Below, piece after piece: positions 37,229 through 45,300 of a DNA stretch of 64,000 nt. How positions within the stretch are numbered: the stretch's first letter is position 1; each line of letters starts with the position of its first letter. A program made the position numbers and the translations under genes. The DNA comes from Sulfuritalea sp. (lineage in GTDB: Bacteria > Pseudomonadota > Gammaproteobacteria > Burkholderiales > Rhodocyclaceae), in contig JADJVS010000015.1 of NCBI GenBank assembly GCA_016710465.1, positions 248,001 through 312,000 on the forward strand, written 5' to 3'. Under the pieces are notes generated by a model. That model had not been told where the DNA came from. It saw only the letters and a program-made list of their open reading frames with translations, and ran no database searches.

Positions 37229-38269
37229 TCAGGCCGCGACGCGATATTCCGCGGCCGGCTCGCGCGCGACCGGGGTGGCGATCCGATCAGCCGGACTGAT
37301 CACCCCGCGCCCGCCCCGGTTCAGGACATGGGTGTAGATCATCGTCGTCTTGACGTCGGCATGGCCGAGCAACTCCTGCACGGTGCGGATGTCGTAGCCG
37401 CCCTCCAGCAAATGCGTGGCGAACGAATGGCGCAGCGTGTGCGGCGACGCCGGCTTGTCGATGCCGGCGGCTAGAACCGCGGCGCGGATCGCGCGCTGCA
37501 CCGCCTGGTCATGCACATGGTGGCGGCGCACCGTTCCCGAGCGCGGATCGACCGCCACCTGGCCGGCGGGAAACACGTACTGCCAGATCCATTCCCGCCC
37601 CGCCGCCGGATACTTGCGCTCCAGCGCAAAGGGCAAATACACCTCGCCATGCCCCGCCGCCAGGTCGCGCGAGTGGAGCGCGCGCGCCCGCTGCAACTGC
37701 TCCAGCAGGGCCGGCGCCAAACTATCCGGCAGCACCGTCACGCGGTCCTTGAGGCCCTTGCCGTCGCGCACCAGGATCTCGCGCCGCGCAAAGTCGATGT
37801 CCTTCACCCGCAGCCGCAGGCATTCCATCAGGCGCATGCCGGTTCCGTAAAGCAGGCGCCCGATCAGCGCATGCACGCCATCGACGCGATCCAGCAGGGC
37901 CGCCACCTCGGGCACCGTGAGCACCACCGGCAGGCGCGCCGGCCGCTTCGCCGACTCGATGCCGTCCAGCCAGGGCAGCTCGACTTCCAGCACCTCGCGG
38001 TAAAGAAACAGCAGCGCCGCCTTGGCCTGGTTCTGGGTCGATGCCGCCACGTTGCCCACGACCGCGAGGTGGGTGAGAAAGGCCTCGACCTCGACCGCCC
38101 CCATCTCGCGCGGATGGCGCTTGCCAAAATGTCGGATAAATCGTTTAATCCAGTCCAGATATGCCTGCTCGGTACGCAGGCTGTAGTGCAAGAAGCGTAT
38201 CCGGCCCCGCACCTGCTCAAGCAGCCGAGGCGCCGCACCCGAATCCACCGCTGACGGAATCGATGACAT
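37229..38269 (-). CDS. intI: Integron integrase (tyrosine recombinase)
   Basis: 346 residues from ATG 38269 with GGAG at 38275-38278; a GTG at 38281 would add four. Catalytic residues are visible: arginine in GTGMRLMECLRL, HTLRHSFATH, LGHADVKTT and the nucleophile tyrosine in MIYTHV. The insertion with REWIWQYVFPAG and HHVHDQAVQRAIR is the additional IntI-specific helix region needed for attC recognition, which separates IntI from XerCD. It is transcribed away from the cassette array as in most integrons and looks full length, so the system may be active. Confidence 0.95.
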   Translation of the reverse strand: MSSIPSAVDSGAAPRLLEQVRGRIRFLHYSLRTEQAYLDWIKRFIRHFGKRHPREMGAVEVEAFLTHLAVVGNVAASTQNQAKAALLFLYREVLEVELPWLDGIESAKRPARLPVVLTVPEVAALLDRVDGVHALIGRLLYGTGMRLMECLRLRVKDIDFARREILVRDGKGLKDRVTVLPDSLAPALLEQLQRARALHSRDLAAGHGEVYLPFALERKYPAAGREWIWQYVFPAGQVAVDPRSGTVRRHHVHDQAVQRAIRAAVLAAGIDKPASPHTLRHSFATHLLEGGYDIRTVQELLGHADVKTTMIYTHVLNRGGRGVISPADRIATPVAREPAAEYRVAA

Positions 38270-38326
38270 TTTAGGCTCCACTAAATTTCACCAACTCATT
38301 GATGAAAATCAGCATAGCACACAATA

Positions 38327-38342
38327 CTAGGTTTTTATACAG
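38327..38342 (-). promoter_or_regulatory. Candidate LexA box upstream of intI
   Basis: Read on the intI strand the site is CTGTATAAAAACCTAG. The left half matches the CTGT-N8-ACAG consensus and the right half has two mismatches. It lies about 58-73 bp upstream of the intI start. SOS control by LexA is established for other integron integrases; here it is inferred. Confidence 0.45.
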
Positions 38343-38349
38343 CCTATTT

Positions 38350-38414
38350 GCCGGAACGTTATCCGTCACGACGGAAAACATTCCGTCATTTAGGTGCCAC
38401 AATTTACGTTGGGC
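38350..38414 (+). other. attI recombination site (approximate extent)
   Basis: The first cassette begins within GTTGGGC at 38408-38414, directly downstream of intI, which defines the attI crossover. The left limit is approximate. The AT-richer stretch 38282-38407 has no gene and probably contains the intI and cassette promoters. Confidence 0.75.
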
Positions 38415-38858
38415 CTCGTAAGTTCATGTCGAGTTCTGCCGCCTCTGCGCTTCCTCAAGCCGCCGTGTCACCAGCGCCGACTCTTGCTGTTTCTCCGCCC
38501 GCTATGCCTTCGGCAGCCGCGGCTCCTGCTTCCGCTTCCCCTTGCGTTCGCCGTTTCCCGTATGCTTTCGGCGTCATGCCACTTACGTTTCCGCTTTCCC
38601 TTCGTTTGGCTCGGCAAGCTCCGGTCTCGGGTGCTGGCCGCATCCGGGCGCCAGTGCGCTTCGGTCGTCCGCTGTCGCTCGGTCGCGCTATCCGTGGTGC
38701 CTTCGGCAAAGGCTTTTCTGCGTCTGCCCGCCGTGGCGGCCGTATCGCCAGTGCCGACTTTTATCCCACGGCTTCAGCTTGCTGTCTCGGCAGCTTCGGT
38801 CGCCGGGCTCTCGGTGTCACGGTGGCTGAGACGCTTGCTCCCGTCCAACCGCTGCGAG
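38409..38858 (+). repeat. Type A cassette body, copy 1
   Basis: 450 bp from the attI crossover to attC 1, with no recognisable gene. An ATG at 38426 opens a frame that runs through the attC, giving an Ala/Ser/Pro/Arg-rich product without known similarity. It closely matches copy 2 and has exactly the same length. It may be non-coding, or encode a low-complexity protein. Confidence 0.7.
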
Positions 38859-38946
38859 GCCCAACCCGTCGGTCGACCCCGTTCCCTTCGGTCACTGGAC
38901 GCTGCGCGATGAAGCCGCGCAGCGCCGGTCACCTTCAACGTTGGGC
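38859..38946 (+). other. attC 1 (88 bp)
   Basis: Starts GCCCAAC, ends GTTGGGC, with an internal GCTGCGCG...CGCGCAGC hairpin. Long class, with an extra GTCGGTCGACCCCGTT-type arm. Confidence 0.88.
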
Positions 38947-39390
38947 CTCGTAAGTTCATGTCGAATTTGGCCGCCTCTGCGGTTGCTCAAGCCGCCGTGT
39001 CACCAGCGCCGACTCTTGCGGTTTCTCCGCTCGCCGTGCCTTCGGTAGCCTCAGTTCCTGCCTCCGCTTCCCCTTGCGCTCACCGTTTCCAGTATGCTTC
39101 CGGCGTCATGTCACATAAGTTTCCGCATCTCCTTCGCTTGGCTCGGCACGCTTCGGTTTCGGTTGCTGGGCGCTGTCATTCGCCCGTGGGCGTCGGTCAT
39201 CCGCTGTCGCTCGGTCGTGCTGGCGACTGTGGCTTCGGTTCCGGCTTTCCCACGGGTACGCACCGTGGTCGCCGTAGTGCCAGCGCCGACTCTTGTTCCG
39301 CGGCTTCAGCTTGCTGTCTCGGTGGCTTCGATCACCGGGCTCTCCGTGTCACGGTGGCTGAGGCGCTTGCTCCCGTTTCACCGCCGCGAG
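38941..39390 (+). repeat. Type A cassette body, copy 2
   Basis: 450 bp, the same length as copy 1 and nearly identical over the first 100 bp. The open frame from 38958 runs through attC 2 and 40 bp into the next cassette, ending at 39494. No known gene. Confidence 0.7.
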
Positions 39391-39460
39391 GCCCAACCCC
39401 TCCATCAACCGGACGCGCCGCGATAATGCCGCGTCGCGCCGGTTATGTCGAACGTTATGC
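39391..39460 (+). other. attC 2 (70 bp)
   Basis: Starts GCCCAAC, ends GTTATGC, with an internal GACGCGCCGCG...CGCGTCGCGCC hairpin. Short class. Confidence 0.82.
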
Positions 39461-39481
39461 ATATCGATTCGGAGTCTCCCT

Positions 39482-40270
39482 ATGCGCCGTGTAAATACGT
39501 TCTTCCTTTTTACTCTTGGTAAGTATCTCGCCCCTATTCAGGACATCGAGGAAGAGGGCGCTACCTACGGCCGAGTTTTTTGGACTCTTGCCAACGCGCG
39601 AGTCAATGTGCAAACGCTTTTGGGTAACGAGATCATCACAATTCGAACTTGCCGCCAGGCCGCGAATCAACTTGTAGATGCCATAGCAGAAATTGTTCCA
39701 GCCGATTGGGGCGCCGCTATCAATCATGAAAAAGAAACGGTGGTTGAGTGGTGGAACATCAGGACGATAAAGGAAGCTGCAAAAAAGTTTGAGACCGTAC
39801 TAGCCGAAGAGCTAAATATCCTTGATACCTATGCTGTAGCGCAGAAAGGCGCGTATTCGACCTCGGAGCTAATTGCCAACGCTGAGGTAGTATTTCCTGA
39901 AGGCATTCGCGCCAAACTACCTGCTCAGACGGTTCAAGACATTCGCGAGGCTGGAAAGTGCTTGGCTTTTGAAACGCCCACTGCTTCAGCCTTCCACATC
40001 GTCCGCGCCATTGAGTCGGTAATTCTTGTCTACTACAAGAAAGTCACGGGAAAGAATCCGCCAACCCGCATGCGTAACTGGAGCCTCTACATAAAGGCAC
40101 TTCGTGGTTCTGGCAATGCTGATGCGAAGATCGTCGACTTCCTTGACCACATCAAGGACAACTACCGCAATCCCGTTTCTCATCCCGAAGCCGTACTTTC
40201 GGTCGAGGAAGTTCTTGTGCTATTTGGGGTCGCCTCCAGTGCAATTACTCAAATGGCTCTAGCCCTATAG
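39482..40270 (+). CDS. Cassette protein with HEPN-like C-terminal domain
   Basis: 262 residues in a cassette whose GC content looks lower than its neighbours, suggesting a foreign source. I do not recognise the full-length family. The C-terminal 100 residues look like a helical HEPN domain: TASAFHIVRAIESVILVYY, then IKDNYRNPVSHPE, in which RNPVSH fits the R-x(4)-H RNase motif including the favoured polar residue after R. HEPN proteins are frequent toxins and abortive-infection effectors. The role here is inferred and a cognate inhibitor is not seen in the cassette. Confidence 0.7.
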   Translation: MRRVNTFFLFTLGKYLAPIQDIEEEGATYGRVFWTLANARVNVQTLLGNEIITIRTCRQAANQLVDAIAEIVPADWGAAINHEKETVVEWWNIRTIKEAAKKFETVLAEELNILDTYAVAQKGAYSTSELIANAEVVFPEGIRAKLPAQTVQDIREAGKCLAFETPTASAFHIVRAIESVILVYYKKVTGKNPPTRMRNWSLYIKALRGSGNADAKIVDFLDHIKDNYRNPVSHPEAVLSVEEVLVLFGVASSAITQMALAL

Positions 40271-40276
40271 CACGAT

Positions 40277-40363
40277 GCATAACCCGGCGCTCAACCTCGC
40301 TCCCTTCGGTCGCTGGACGCTGCGCGATAAAGCCGCGCAGCGCCGGTTAGCTCTACGTTCGGC
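40277..40363 (+). other. attC 3 (87 bp)
   Basis: Starts GCATAAC, the exact complement of the GTTATGC at the cassette's own left end, and finishes GTTCGGC. This match proves the cassette limits 39455-40357. Confidence 0.88.
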
Positions 40364-40416
40364 GTCATCAGCCATGGCGCGCTACAATTCGGCTCATTCC
40401 CTACCGGAGATCAATC

Positions 40417-40626
40417 ATGAATTTCAGCATCGAATGCGAGGAAGAGATTGATGGCCGCTGGATTGCTGAGGTACCGCAGCTTCCTGGCGTCTTGTGCTAC
40501 GGCAAGACCGCTGACGAAGCTATGGCAAAGGCGGAAGTGCTCGCTCTCCGCGCCATGGCCGAGCGCTTGGAGCAAAATGAGACGCGCCCCATCGCAATCA
40601 ATATCTCTCTCCCTCTCGCCGCATGA
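40417..40626 (+). CDS. hicB: HicB-family antitoxin
   Basis: 69 residues with the degenerate RNase H-like fold of HicB: MNFSIECEEEIDGRWIAEVP, LPGVLCYGKTADEA. It is short and shows no added DNA-binding domain. It precedes the toxin gene, the less common order, and its stop overlaps the hicA start as ATGA. Confidence 0.88.
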   Translation: MNFSIECEEEIDGRWIAEVPQLPGVLCYGKTADEAMAKAEVLALRAMAERLEQNETRPIAINISLPLAA

Positions 40627-40835
40627 GTCAATGGCCTTCCATCAAGGCCAAGCGGTTGCTTGCGGCACTGTTTGGCCTTGGGTGGAAAGTCAAGCGGCAG
40701 TCCGGTTCTCACCGCACGTTGTCCCGCGAAGGGTGGCCTGATGTTGTCTTCGCATTTCACGACGGCGAAGAAGTTGGCCCCCGAATGCTTGCGCGCATCG
40801 CCAAGCACACTGGCATCACTCCAGAAGATTTGTAG
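40623..40835 (+). CDS. hicA: HicA-family mRNA interferase toxin
   Basis: 70 residues, dsRBD-like fold with the catalytic histidine in RQSGSHRTL. HicA cleaves mRNA until neutralised by HicB. As an integron cassette the pair probably stabilises the array. Confidence 0.9.
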   Translation: MSQWPSIKAKRLLAALFGLGWKVKRQSGSHRTLSREGWPDVVFAFHDGEEVGPRMLARIAKHTGITPEDL

Positions 40836-40857
40836 CGTTTCCGGTGTTTCCCATGAC

Positions 40858-40927
40858 GCCGAACCCGTCGTTCCAGGGGACGCGCCGCGATGAAGCTGCG
40901 TCGCGCCCCTGAACTTCGACGTTGGGG
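40858..40927 (+). other. attC 4 (70 bp)
   Basis: Starts GCCGAAC (complement of the GTTCGGC opening the hicBA cassette), ends GTTGGGG. Confidence 0.85.
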
Positions 40928-41388
40928 CGCTCAAGGCATGCGGCAATTCGCTCCCTCGCATCTTCAACCGCTTGCGCTGTCGCCTATGCGTTTGGTGTTG
41001 CCCGTGCGTAAGGTAGGCGCGTTGCCTTCGCTCCGTCACACGCGGCGGTTTGCAACGGCTTGCGCATCTTTCTGGCGTCCACTGCGGTGGGCTCCGCTTG
41101 AGGCATCCGCTCAGGTAAGGGCATCACGGGGTCAAACTTCGGCTTGCGTTGTCGGGTGTGGGTCCATTGCTTCCGTCGGTCGTCCGCTGTTGCTCGGTCG
41201 GCTTCCCCGTGTCGCCTTCATCCGCCGTGTTTCCTTGTCAGCGCGCCATGGTCACCGTATTGCCAGCGCCGACTCTTGTGCAACCCGGGTGGTGTGCGGC
41301 GGCGGTGGCTTCGCTTCTCGCTTACCCGGTGCGCGGTCTGGGCTGGTGTGGGCACGTCTCCAGCCCGCCTCGCCGGTGAGCTTCAGCG
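40922..41388 (+). repeat. Type B cassette body, copy 1
   Basis: 467 bp with no recognisable gene. It begins GTTGGGGCGCTCAAGG, then ATG at 40938 in an open frame that passes through attC 5. It is a member of a four-copy family with identical body length. Confidence 0.7.
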
Positions 41389-41458
41389 CCCCAACCCATC
41401 CGTCAACCGGACGCGCCGCGATGAAGCCGCGTCGCGCCGGTTACGTCAGACGTTGGGG
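41389..41458 (+). other. attC 5 (70 bp)
   Basis: Starts CCCCAAC, ends GTTGGGG, short class with the GACGCGCCGCG hairpin. Confidence 0.85.
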
Positions 41459-41919
41459 CGCTCAAGTCATGCGGCATTTCGCCTCCTCACATATTCAACC
41501 GTTCGCGCCGTCGCCTGCATGTTTGGTGGTGCCCGTGCGTGAGGTAAGCGCGGTGCCTTCGCTCCCTCACACGCGGCGGTTTGCAGCGGCTAGCGCATCT
41601 CTCTGGCGTCCACTGCGGGGGGCTCCGCTTGAGGCATCCGCTCAGGTAAGTGCATCACGGGGTCAAGCTTCGGCTTGCGTTGGCGGTCACGGGTCCGTTG
41701 TTTCCCTCAGTCGTCCGCTGTTGCTCGGTCGGCTTGCCCGTGTCACCCGAATTCGCCGCGTTCCCTCGTCAGCGCATCGTGGTCGCCGTATCGCCAGCGC
41801 CGACTCTTGTGCTACCCGGGTTGCGTGCGGCGGCTTTGCCTTCGCTTCTCGCATCCGCATTGCACACTCCGCGCCGGCGCCTGCGCATGTGGTGCCCGCA
41901 TCGCCGGTGAACCGCAGCG
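41453..41919 (+). repeat. Type B cassette body, copy 2
   Basis: 467 bp, a close relative of copies 3 and 4 (for example CATGCGGCATTTCGCCTCCT near the start). No known gene; the frame from ATG 41469 stays open into attC 6. Confidence 0.7.
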
Positions 41920-41989
41920 CCCCAACCCATCGCTCCAGGGGACGCTGCGCGATGAAGCCGCGCAGCGCCCCTGAGCTCAAACGTTGGGG
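41920..41989 (+). other. attC 6 (70 bp)
   Basis: Starts CCCCAAC, ends GTTGGGG, with the GCTGCGCG...CGCGCAGC hairpin. Confidence 0.85.
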
Positions 41990-42102
41990 CTTTCACTATG
42001 TACGCTGAAATTGTCTCCGCCATCGAGAGTGAGCTTCCCCCGAAATTTCGTCTTCCAAGAGATGGGGTATAACGCCCCGGCAAATTGGAAGGAGAATCGA
42101 AG

Positions 42103-42396
42103 TTGAAGAAGATACCGAAGCAGGAATACACGCCCGAATTTCGGGAACTGGCGGTAAAGCGGGTAAAGGCGGGCCAGACAGCGGGCACGGTGGCGAAGGA
42201 ACTGGGGCTGATCGAGCAGACCTTGCGCAACTGGGTCAAGGCATTCGACGCGGGCAAGCTCAATGGCCCCGGCACGAAGCAGGTCACGCCAGAGCAAATG
42301 GAACTCTCCCGGGTGCGTGCCGAGAATCTGCGGCTCAGACGGGAGAACGAAATCCTAAAAAAAGCGGCGGCGTACTTCGCGAGAGAAGCACTGTGA
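42103..42396 (+). CDS. IS3-family transposase OrfA, copy 1
   Basis: 97 residues from TTG 42103, eight bases after GGAAGGAG. Helix-turn-helix (about 15-50) and leucine-zipper helix (ELSRVRAENLRLRRENEILK). A run of seven A plus G at 42357-42364 near the end is the expected site for -1 frameshifting into OrfB. Confidence 0.88.
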   Translation: MKKIPKQEYTPEFRELAVKRVKAGQTAGTVAKELGLIEQTLRNWVKAFDAGKLNGPGTKQVTPEQMELSRVRAENLRLRRENEILKKAAAYFAREAL

Positions 42397-43283
42397 AGTA
42401 CGCCTGGATCGATACGCACCGAGAAGAATTCGAACTGGCGCCGATGTGCGACGCGCTGACAGTCAGCATGAGCGGCTACCGTTCCTGGAAGGGCGGCGGC
42501 AGTCCGACACGGACACGGCTGACAGACGCGCAGATGCTGGCGTTGATTCAGGCCATCCACCAGGAACTGAAGGGCGCTTATGGTAGCCCACGCATGGTAC
42601 TCGAACTGCGCGATCGGGGATTCCCGGCGAGCAAGGAGCGCGTCGAACGACTGATGCGGGAGAACGGCATCCAGGCGCGGCACAAGCGACGCTTCAAGGC
42701 GACGACGGATTCCAAGCACTCGCTGCCGATAGCACCGAACCTGCTGGCACGGGACTTCACGCCGGCGAAGCCGAATCAGGTCTGGACTGCGGACATGACC
42801 TACATCTGGACCGATGAGGGCTGGCTGTATCTGGCCGTGGTCCTTGATTTGTTCAACAGAGAAGTCGTCGGCTGGTCGATCAAGCCGCGGATGACGGCGG
42901 ACATCGTTATCGATGCGCTGACCATGGCGTGGTTCCGCAAGAAGCCGGCCCCCGGCTTGATCCATCACTCCGACCGGGGAAGCCAGTATGCCAGCCACGC
43001 CTTTCAGGCGCGGCTGGAAGAGTACGGGATGATCGCGAGTATGAGCCGCAAGGGCAATTGCTGGGACAACGCGCCCACGGAGAGCTTCTTCAACAGCCTG
43101 AAGAATGAGCGGGTGCATGACACCCGCTACGGTACGCGGGCCGAAGCGAAGATCGATCTGTTCGACTACATCGAACTGTTCTACAACCGCAGGCGCCTCC
43201 ATTCCACGCTCGGCTACGCCTCGCCCATGAAATTCCTGGAAGACTGGTTCAGCACTCAGCATGAGCAGCAATTGGCGGCATAA
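42393..43283 (+). CDS. IS3-family transposase OrfB, copy 1
   Basis: 296 residues from GTG, in the -1 frame relative to OrfA. Integrase core with DDE: TADMTYI, HHSDRGSQY and NAPTESFFNSLK, all intact. Normally made as an OrfAB fusion. Probably active. Confidence 0.92.
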   Translation: MKYAWIDTHREEFELAPMCDALTVSMSGYRSWKGGGSPTRTRLTDAQMLALIQAIHQELKGAYGSPRMVLELRDRGFPASKERVERLMRENGIQARHKRRFKATTDSKHSLPIAPNLLARDFTPAKPNQVWTADMTYIWTDEGWLYLAVVLDLFNREVVGWSIKPRMTADIVIDALTMAWFRKKPAPGLIHHSDRGSQYASHAFQARLEEYGMIASMSRKGNCWDNAPTESFFNSLKNERVHDTRYGTRAEAKIDLFDYIELFYNRRRLHSTLGYASPMKFLEDWFSTQHEQQLAA

Positions 43284-43422
43284 TGCCTTTGGGTTGGAAG
43301 ACGAAAAACAGAGGGAAGCTCACAAGTTCAACGTGAAAGGTGAAGAGCTATGGGCGACTGCGTACGGTTCAGCCGGGGCGAACAACAACGCGGTTTTCAA
43401 AAGGAACGAATAACCGGCAGAG

Positions 43423-43493
43423 GCCCAACCCGTCGCTCCAGGGGACGCTGCGCGATGAAGCCGCGCAGCGCCCCTGAGCTCAGAACGTTGGGG
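43423..43493 (+). other. attC 7 (71 bp)
   Basis: Starts GCCCAAC, ends GTTGGGG. Closes the IS3-split cassette. Confidence 0.85.
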
Positions 43494-43954
43494 CGCTCAA
43501 GTCATGCGGCATTTCGCCTCCTCGCATCTTCAACCGCTCGCGCTGTCGTCCGCGCATTTGGTGTTGCCCGTGCGTAAGGTAAGTGCTGTGCCTTCGCTCT
43601 CTCACACGCGGCGGTTTGCAGCGGCTTGCGCATCCTGCTGGCGTCCACTGCGGGGGGCTCCGGTTTCGGCTCCCGCTCAAGTAAGGGCATCACGGGGTAA
43701 GCCTTTGGCCTGCGTTTCCGGTCACGGGTCCGTCGTCTCCCTCGCTAGTCCGCTATTGCTCGGTCGGTTTGCCCGTGTCACCCAAGTTCGCCGCGTTCTC
43801 TCGTCAGCGCATCGTGGTCGCCGTATCGCCAGCGCCGACTCGTGTGCCACCCGGGTAGCGTGCGACGGCTTTGCCTTCGCTTCCCGCATCCGCATTGCAC
43901 ACTCCGCGCTGGCGCTTGCGCCTGTGGTGCCCGCATCGCCGGTGAACCGCAGCG
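43488..43954 (+). repeat. Type B cassette body, copy 3
   Basis: 467 bp, the same length as the other type B bodies. The ATG at 43504 opens a frame that continues through attC 8. No known gene. Confidence 0.7.
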
Positions 43955-44042
43955 CCCCAACCCGTCGGTCGACCCCGTTCCCTTCGGTCACTGGACGCTG
44001 CGCGATGAAGCCGCGCAGCGCCGGTCACCTTCAACGTTGGGC
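43955..44042 (+). other. attC 8 (88 bp)
   Basis: Starts CCCCAAC, ends GTTGGGC. Long class, almost identical to attC 1 although it follows a type B body. Confidence 0.87.
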
Positions 44043-44060
44043 CACTGAGATGCCGAGTGA

Positions 44061-44390
44061 CTACGCCGCGCGGTGCCGCTTCACATACGCCCGCAATGCA
44101 TCGTTCATGCGAGTTTGCCAGCCCTCGCCGGTCGCTCGGAAGTACTCCACCACCTCGGGGCTGTATCGCACCGTTACTGCTACTTTGGTGGGTTGCTTTT
44201 GCGGGCCGCGTTGGCCGGGCAGGCGAACTCTGCCCTTCGCCCAAAACGCCTTTACCGCGGCAGCATCATTTGGGTCGTATGGGCATTCGGGGTCATTCAC
44301 CTTGGCAGGTGCGGCCGCAATGGCGGCCGCCATCTGTTCCTTGCTAAAGGTCGAGGGCTTCGAAGTAGGCGCGCGTTTCATGTTTGTCAC
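44061..44390 (-). CDS. brnA: BrnA-family antitoxin (reverse-oriented cassette)
   Basis: 109 residues from GTG 44390, or 106 from ATG 44381. The C-terminal TKVAVTVRYSPEVVEYFRAT followed by GWQTRMNDALRAYV is the ribbon-helix-helix segment of BrnA. It follows and overlaps brnT on the minus strand, against the array direction, so it must use its own promoter. Confidence 0.87.
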   Translation of the reverse strand: MTNMKRAPTSKPSTFSKEQMAAAIAAAPAKVNDPECPYDPNDAAAVKAFWAKGRVRLPGQRGPQKQPTKVAVTVRYSPEVVEYFRATGEGWQTRMNDALRAYVKRHRAA

Positions 44391-44616
44391 CGTAACGACA
44401 GGAAATCAATCGAGCGCTGTCATTGCGCTCCATCCATACCAAGAAGACAACGCGGTCGTGAAACCAGCCCAAACTTTGCAGGCGCTGCTCGCCGTAATGT
44501 TCGCGCTCATCTTCCACCGTGACCATCGGGGCATCGAAAACACAAGCGACCTCAGCCAAATCAATGCCGTGATCCTTGAGGTTCCTTTTCCGCTTGGGTT
44601 CGTCCCAGGTAATCAT
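44344..44616 (-). CDS. brnT: BrnT-family ribonuclease toxin
   Basis: 90 residues from ATG 44616. ITWDEPKRKRNLKDHGIDL and the later YGEQRLQSLGWFHDRVVFLVW fit the RelE-like BrnT fold. Toxin-first order with brnA as in Brucella. Carried on a cassette with matching GTTGGGC/GCCCAAC ends. Confidence 0.88.
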   Translation of the reverse strand: MITWDEPKRKRNLKDHGIDLAEVACVFDAPMVTVEDEREHYGEQRLQSLGWFHDRVVFLVWMERNDSARLISCRYGDKHETRAYFEALDL

Positions 44617-44671
44617 CGGCCCATTGTCGTTACAAAAAGCTATCGGTGTCAAGCTTTTCGTAACTACAGTG

Positions 44672-44759
44672 GCCCAACCCTGCGGTCGACCCCGTTCGCT
44701 TCGCTCTCTGGACGCTGCGCGATGAAGCCGCGCAGCGCCGGTCACCTTGAACGTTGGGG
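44672..44759 (+). other. attC 9 (88 bp)
   Basis: Starts GCCCAAC, ends GTTGGGG, long class. Closes the brnTA cassette. Confidence 0.86.
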
Positions 44760-45220
44760 CGCTGAGAGCATGCGGCATTTCGCCTCCTCACATATTCAAC
44801 CGTTCGCGCTGTCGCCTATGCGTTTGGTGTTGCCCGTGCGTAAGGTAAGTGCGGTGCCTTCGTTCCCGAGAACGCGGCGGTTTGCAGCGGCTAGCGCATC
44901 CTGCTGGCGTCCACTGCGGGGGGCTCCGCTTGAGGCATCCGCTCAGGTAAGGGCATCACGGGGTCAAGCTTCGGCTTGCGTTGGCGGTCACGGGTCCGTT
45001 GTTTCCCTCGGTCGTCCGCTGTTGCTCGGTCGGCTTGCCCGTGTCACCCGAATTCGCCGCGTTCCCTCGTCAGCGCATCGTGGTCGCCGTATCGCCAGCG
45101 CCGACTCTTGTGCCACCCGGGTAGCGTGCGACGGCCGTGCCTTCGCTTCTCGCATCCGCATTGCACACTCCGCGCCGGCGCCTGCGCCTGTGGTGCCCGC
45201 ATCGCTGGTGAACCGCAGCG
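44754..45220 (+). repeat. Type B cassette body, copy 4
   Basis: 467 bp, the fourth body of this length. ATG at 44770 opens the family frame. No known gene. Confidence 0.7.
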
Positions 45221-45290
45221 CCCCAACCCATCGCTCCAGGGGACGCTGCGCGATGAAGCCGCGCAGCGCCCCTGAGCTCAAACGTTAGGC
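45221..45290 (+). other. attC 10 (70 bp)
   Basis: Starts CCCCAAC, ends GTTAGGC. Confidence 0.86.
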
Positions 45291-45300
45291 ATTCTTCCCG

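Larger units (their letters stand above)
42030..43322 (+). mobile_element. IS3-family insertion sequence, copy 1 (intact)
   Basis: 1293 bp bounded by imperfect inverted repeats starting TGAGCTTCCC (left) and ending GGGAAGCTCA (right), with the matching inner part TCGTCTTCCAA. It carries overlapping orfA and orfB with a slippery A-run. Target duplication is not evident. Confidence 0.9.
41998..43413 (+). pseudogene. Small cassette ORF split by IS3 copy 1
   Basis: The left part is 41998-42029 (MYAEIVSAIE) and the right part 43323-43413 (KFNVKGEELWATAYGS...). Deleting exactly the IS (42030-43322) joins them in frame as a 40-residue protein ending at TAA 43411-43413, followed by attC 7. Product unknown. 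The uninterrupted cassette would be only about 210 bp. Confidence 0.6.

Noticed and set aside
40890..42008. 372-residue plus-strand open frame over two type B cassettes
   Set aside because: It starts before the cassette boundary and passes through two attC sites. The cassette bodies are listed as repeats instead.
43504..45288. 594-residue plus-strand open frame
   Set aside because: It runs through three attC sites, two type B cassettes and the antisense of brnTA; it reflects lack of stops in GC-rich DNA, not one gene.
38400..45290. Regularly spaced repeats suggesting a CRISPR array
   Set aside because: Repeats are 70-88 bp hairpins with gene-sized spacing and GTTRRRY ends, hence attC sites; no cas genes are present.
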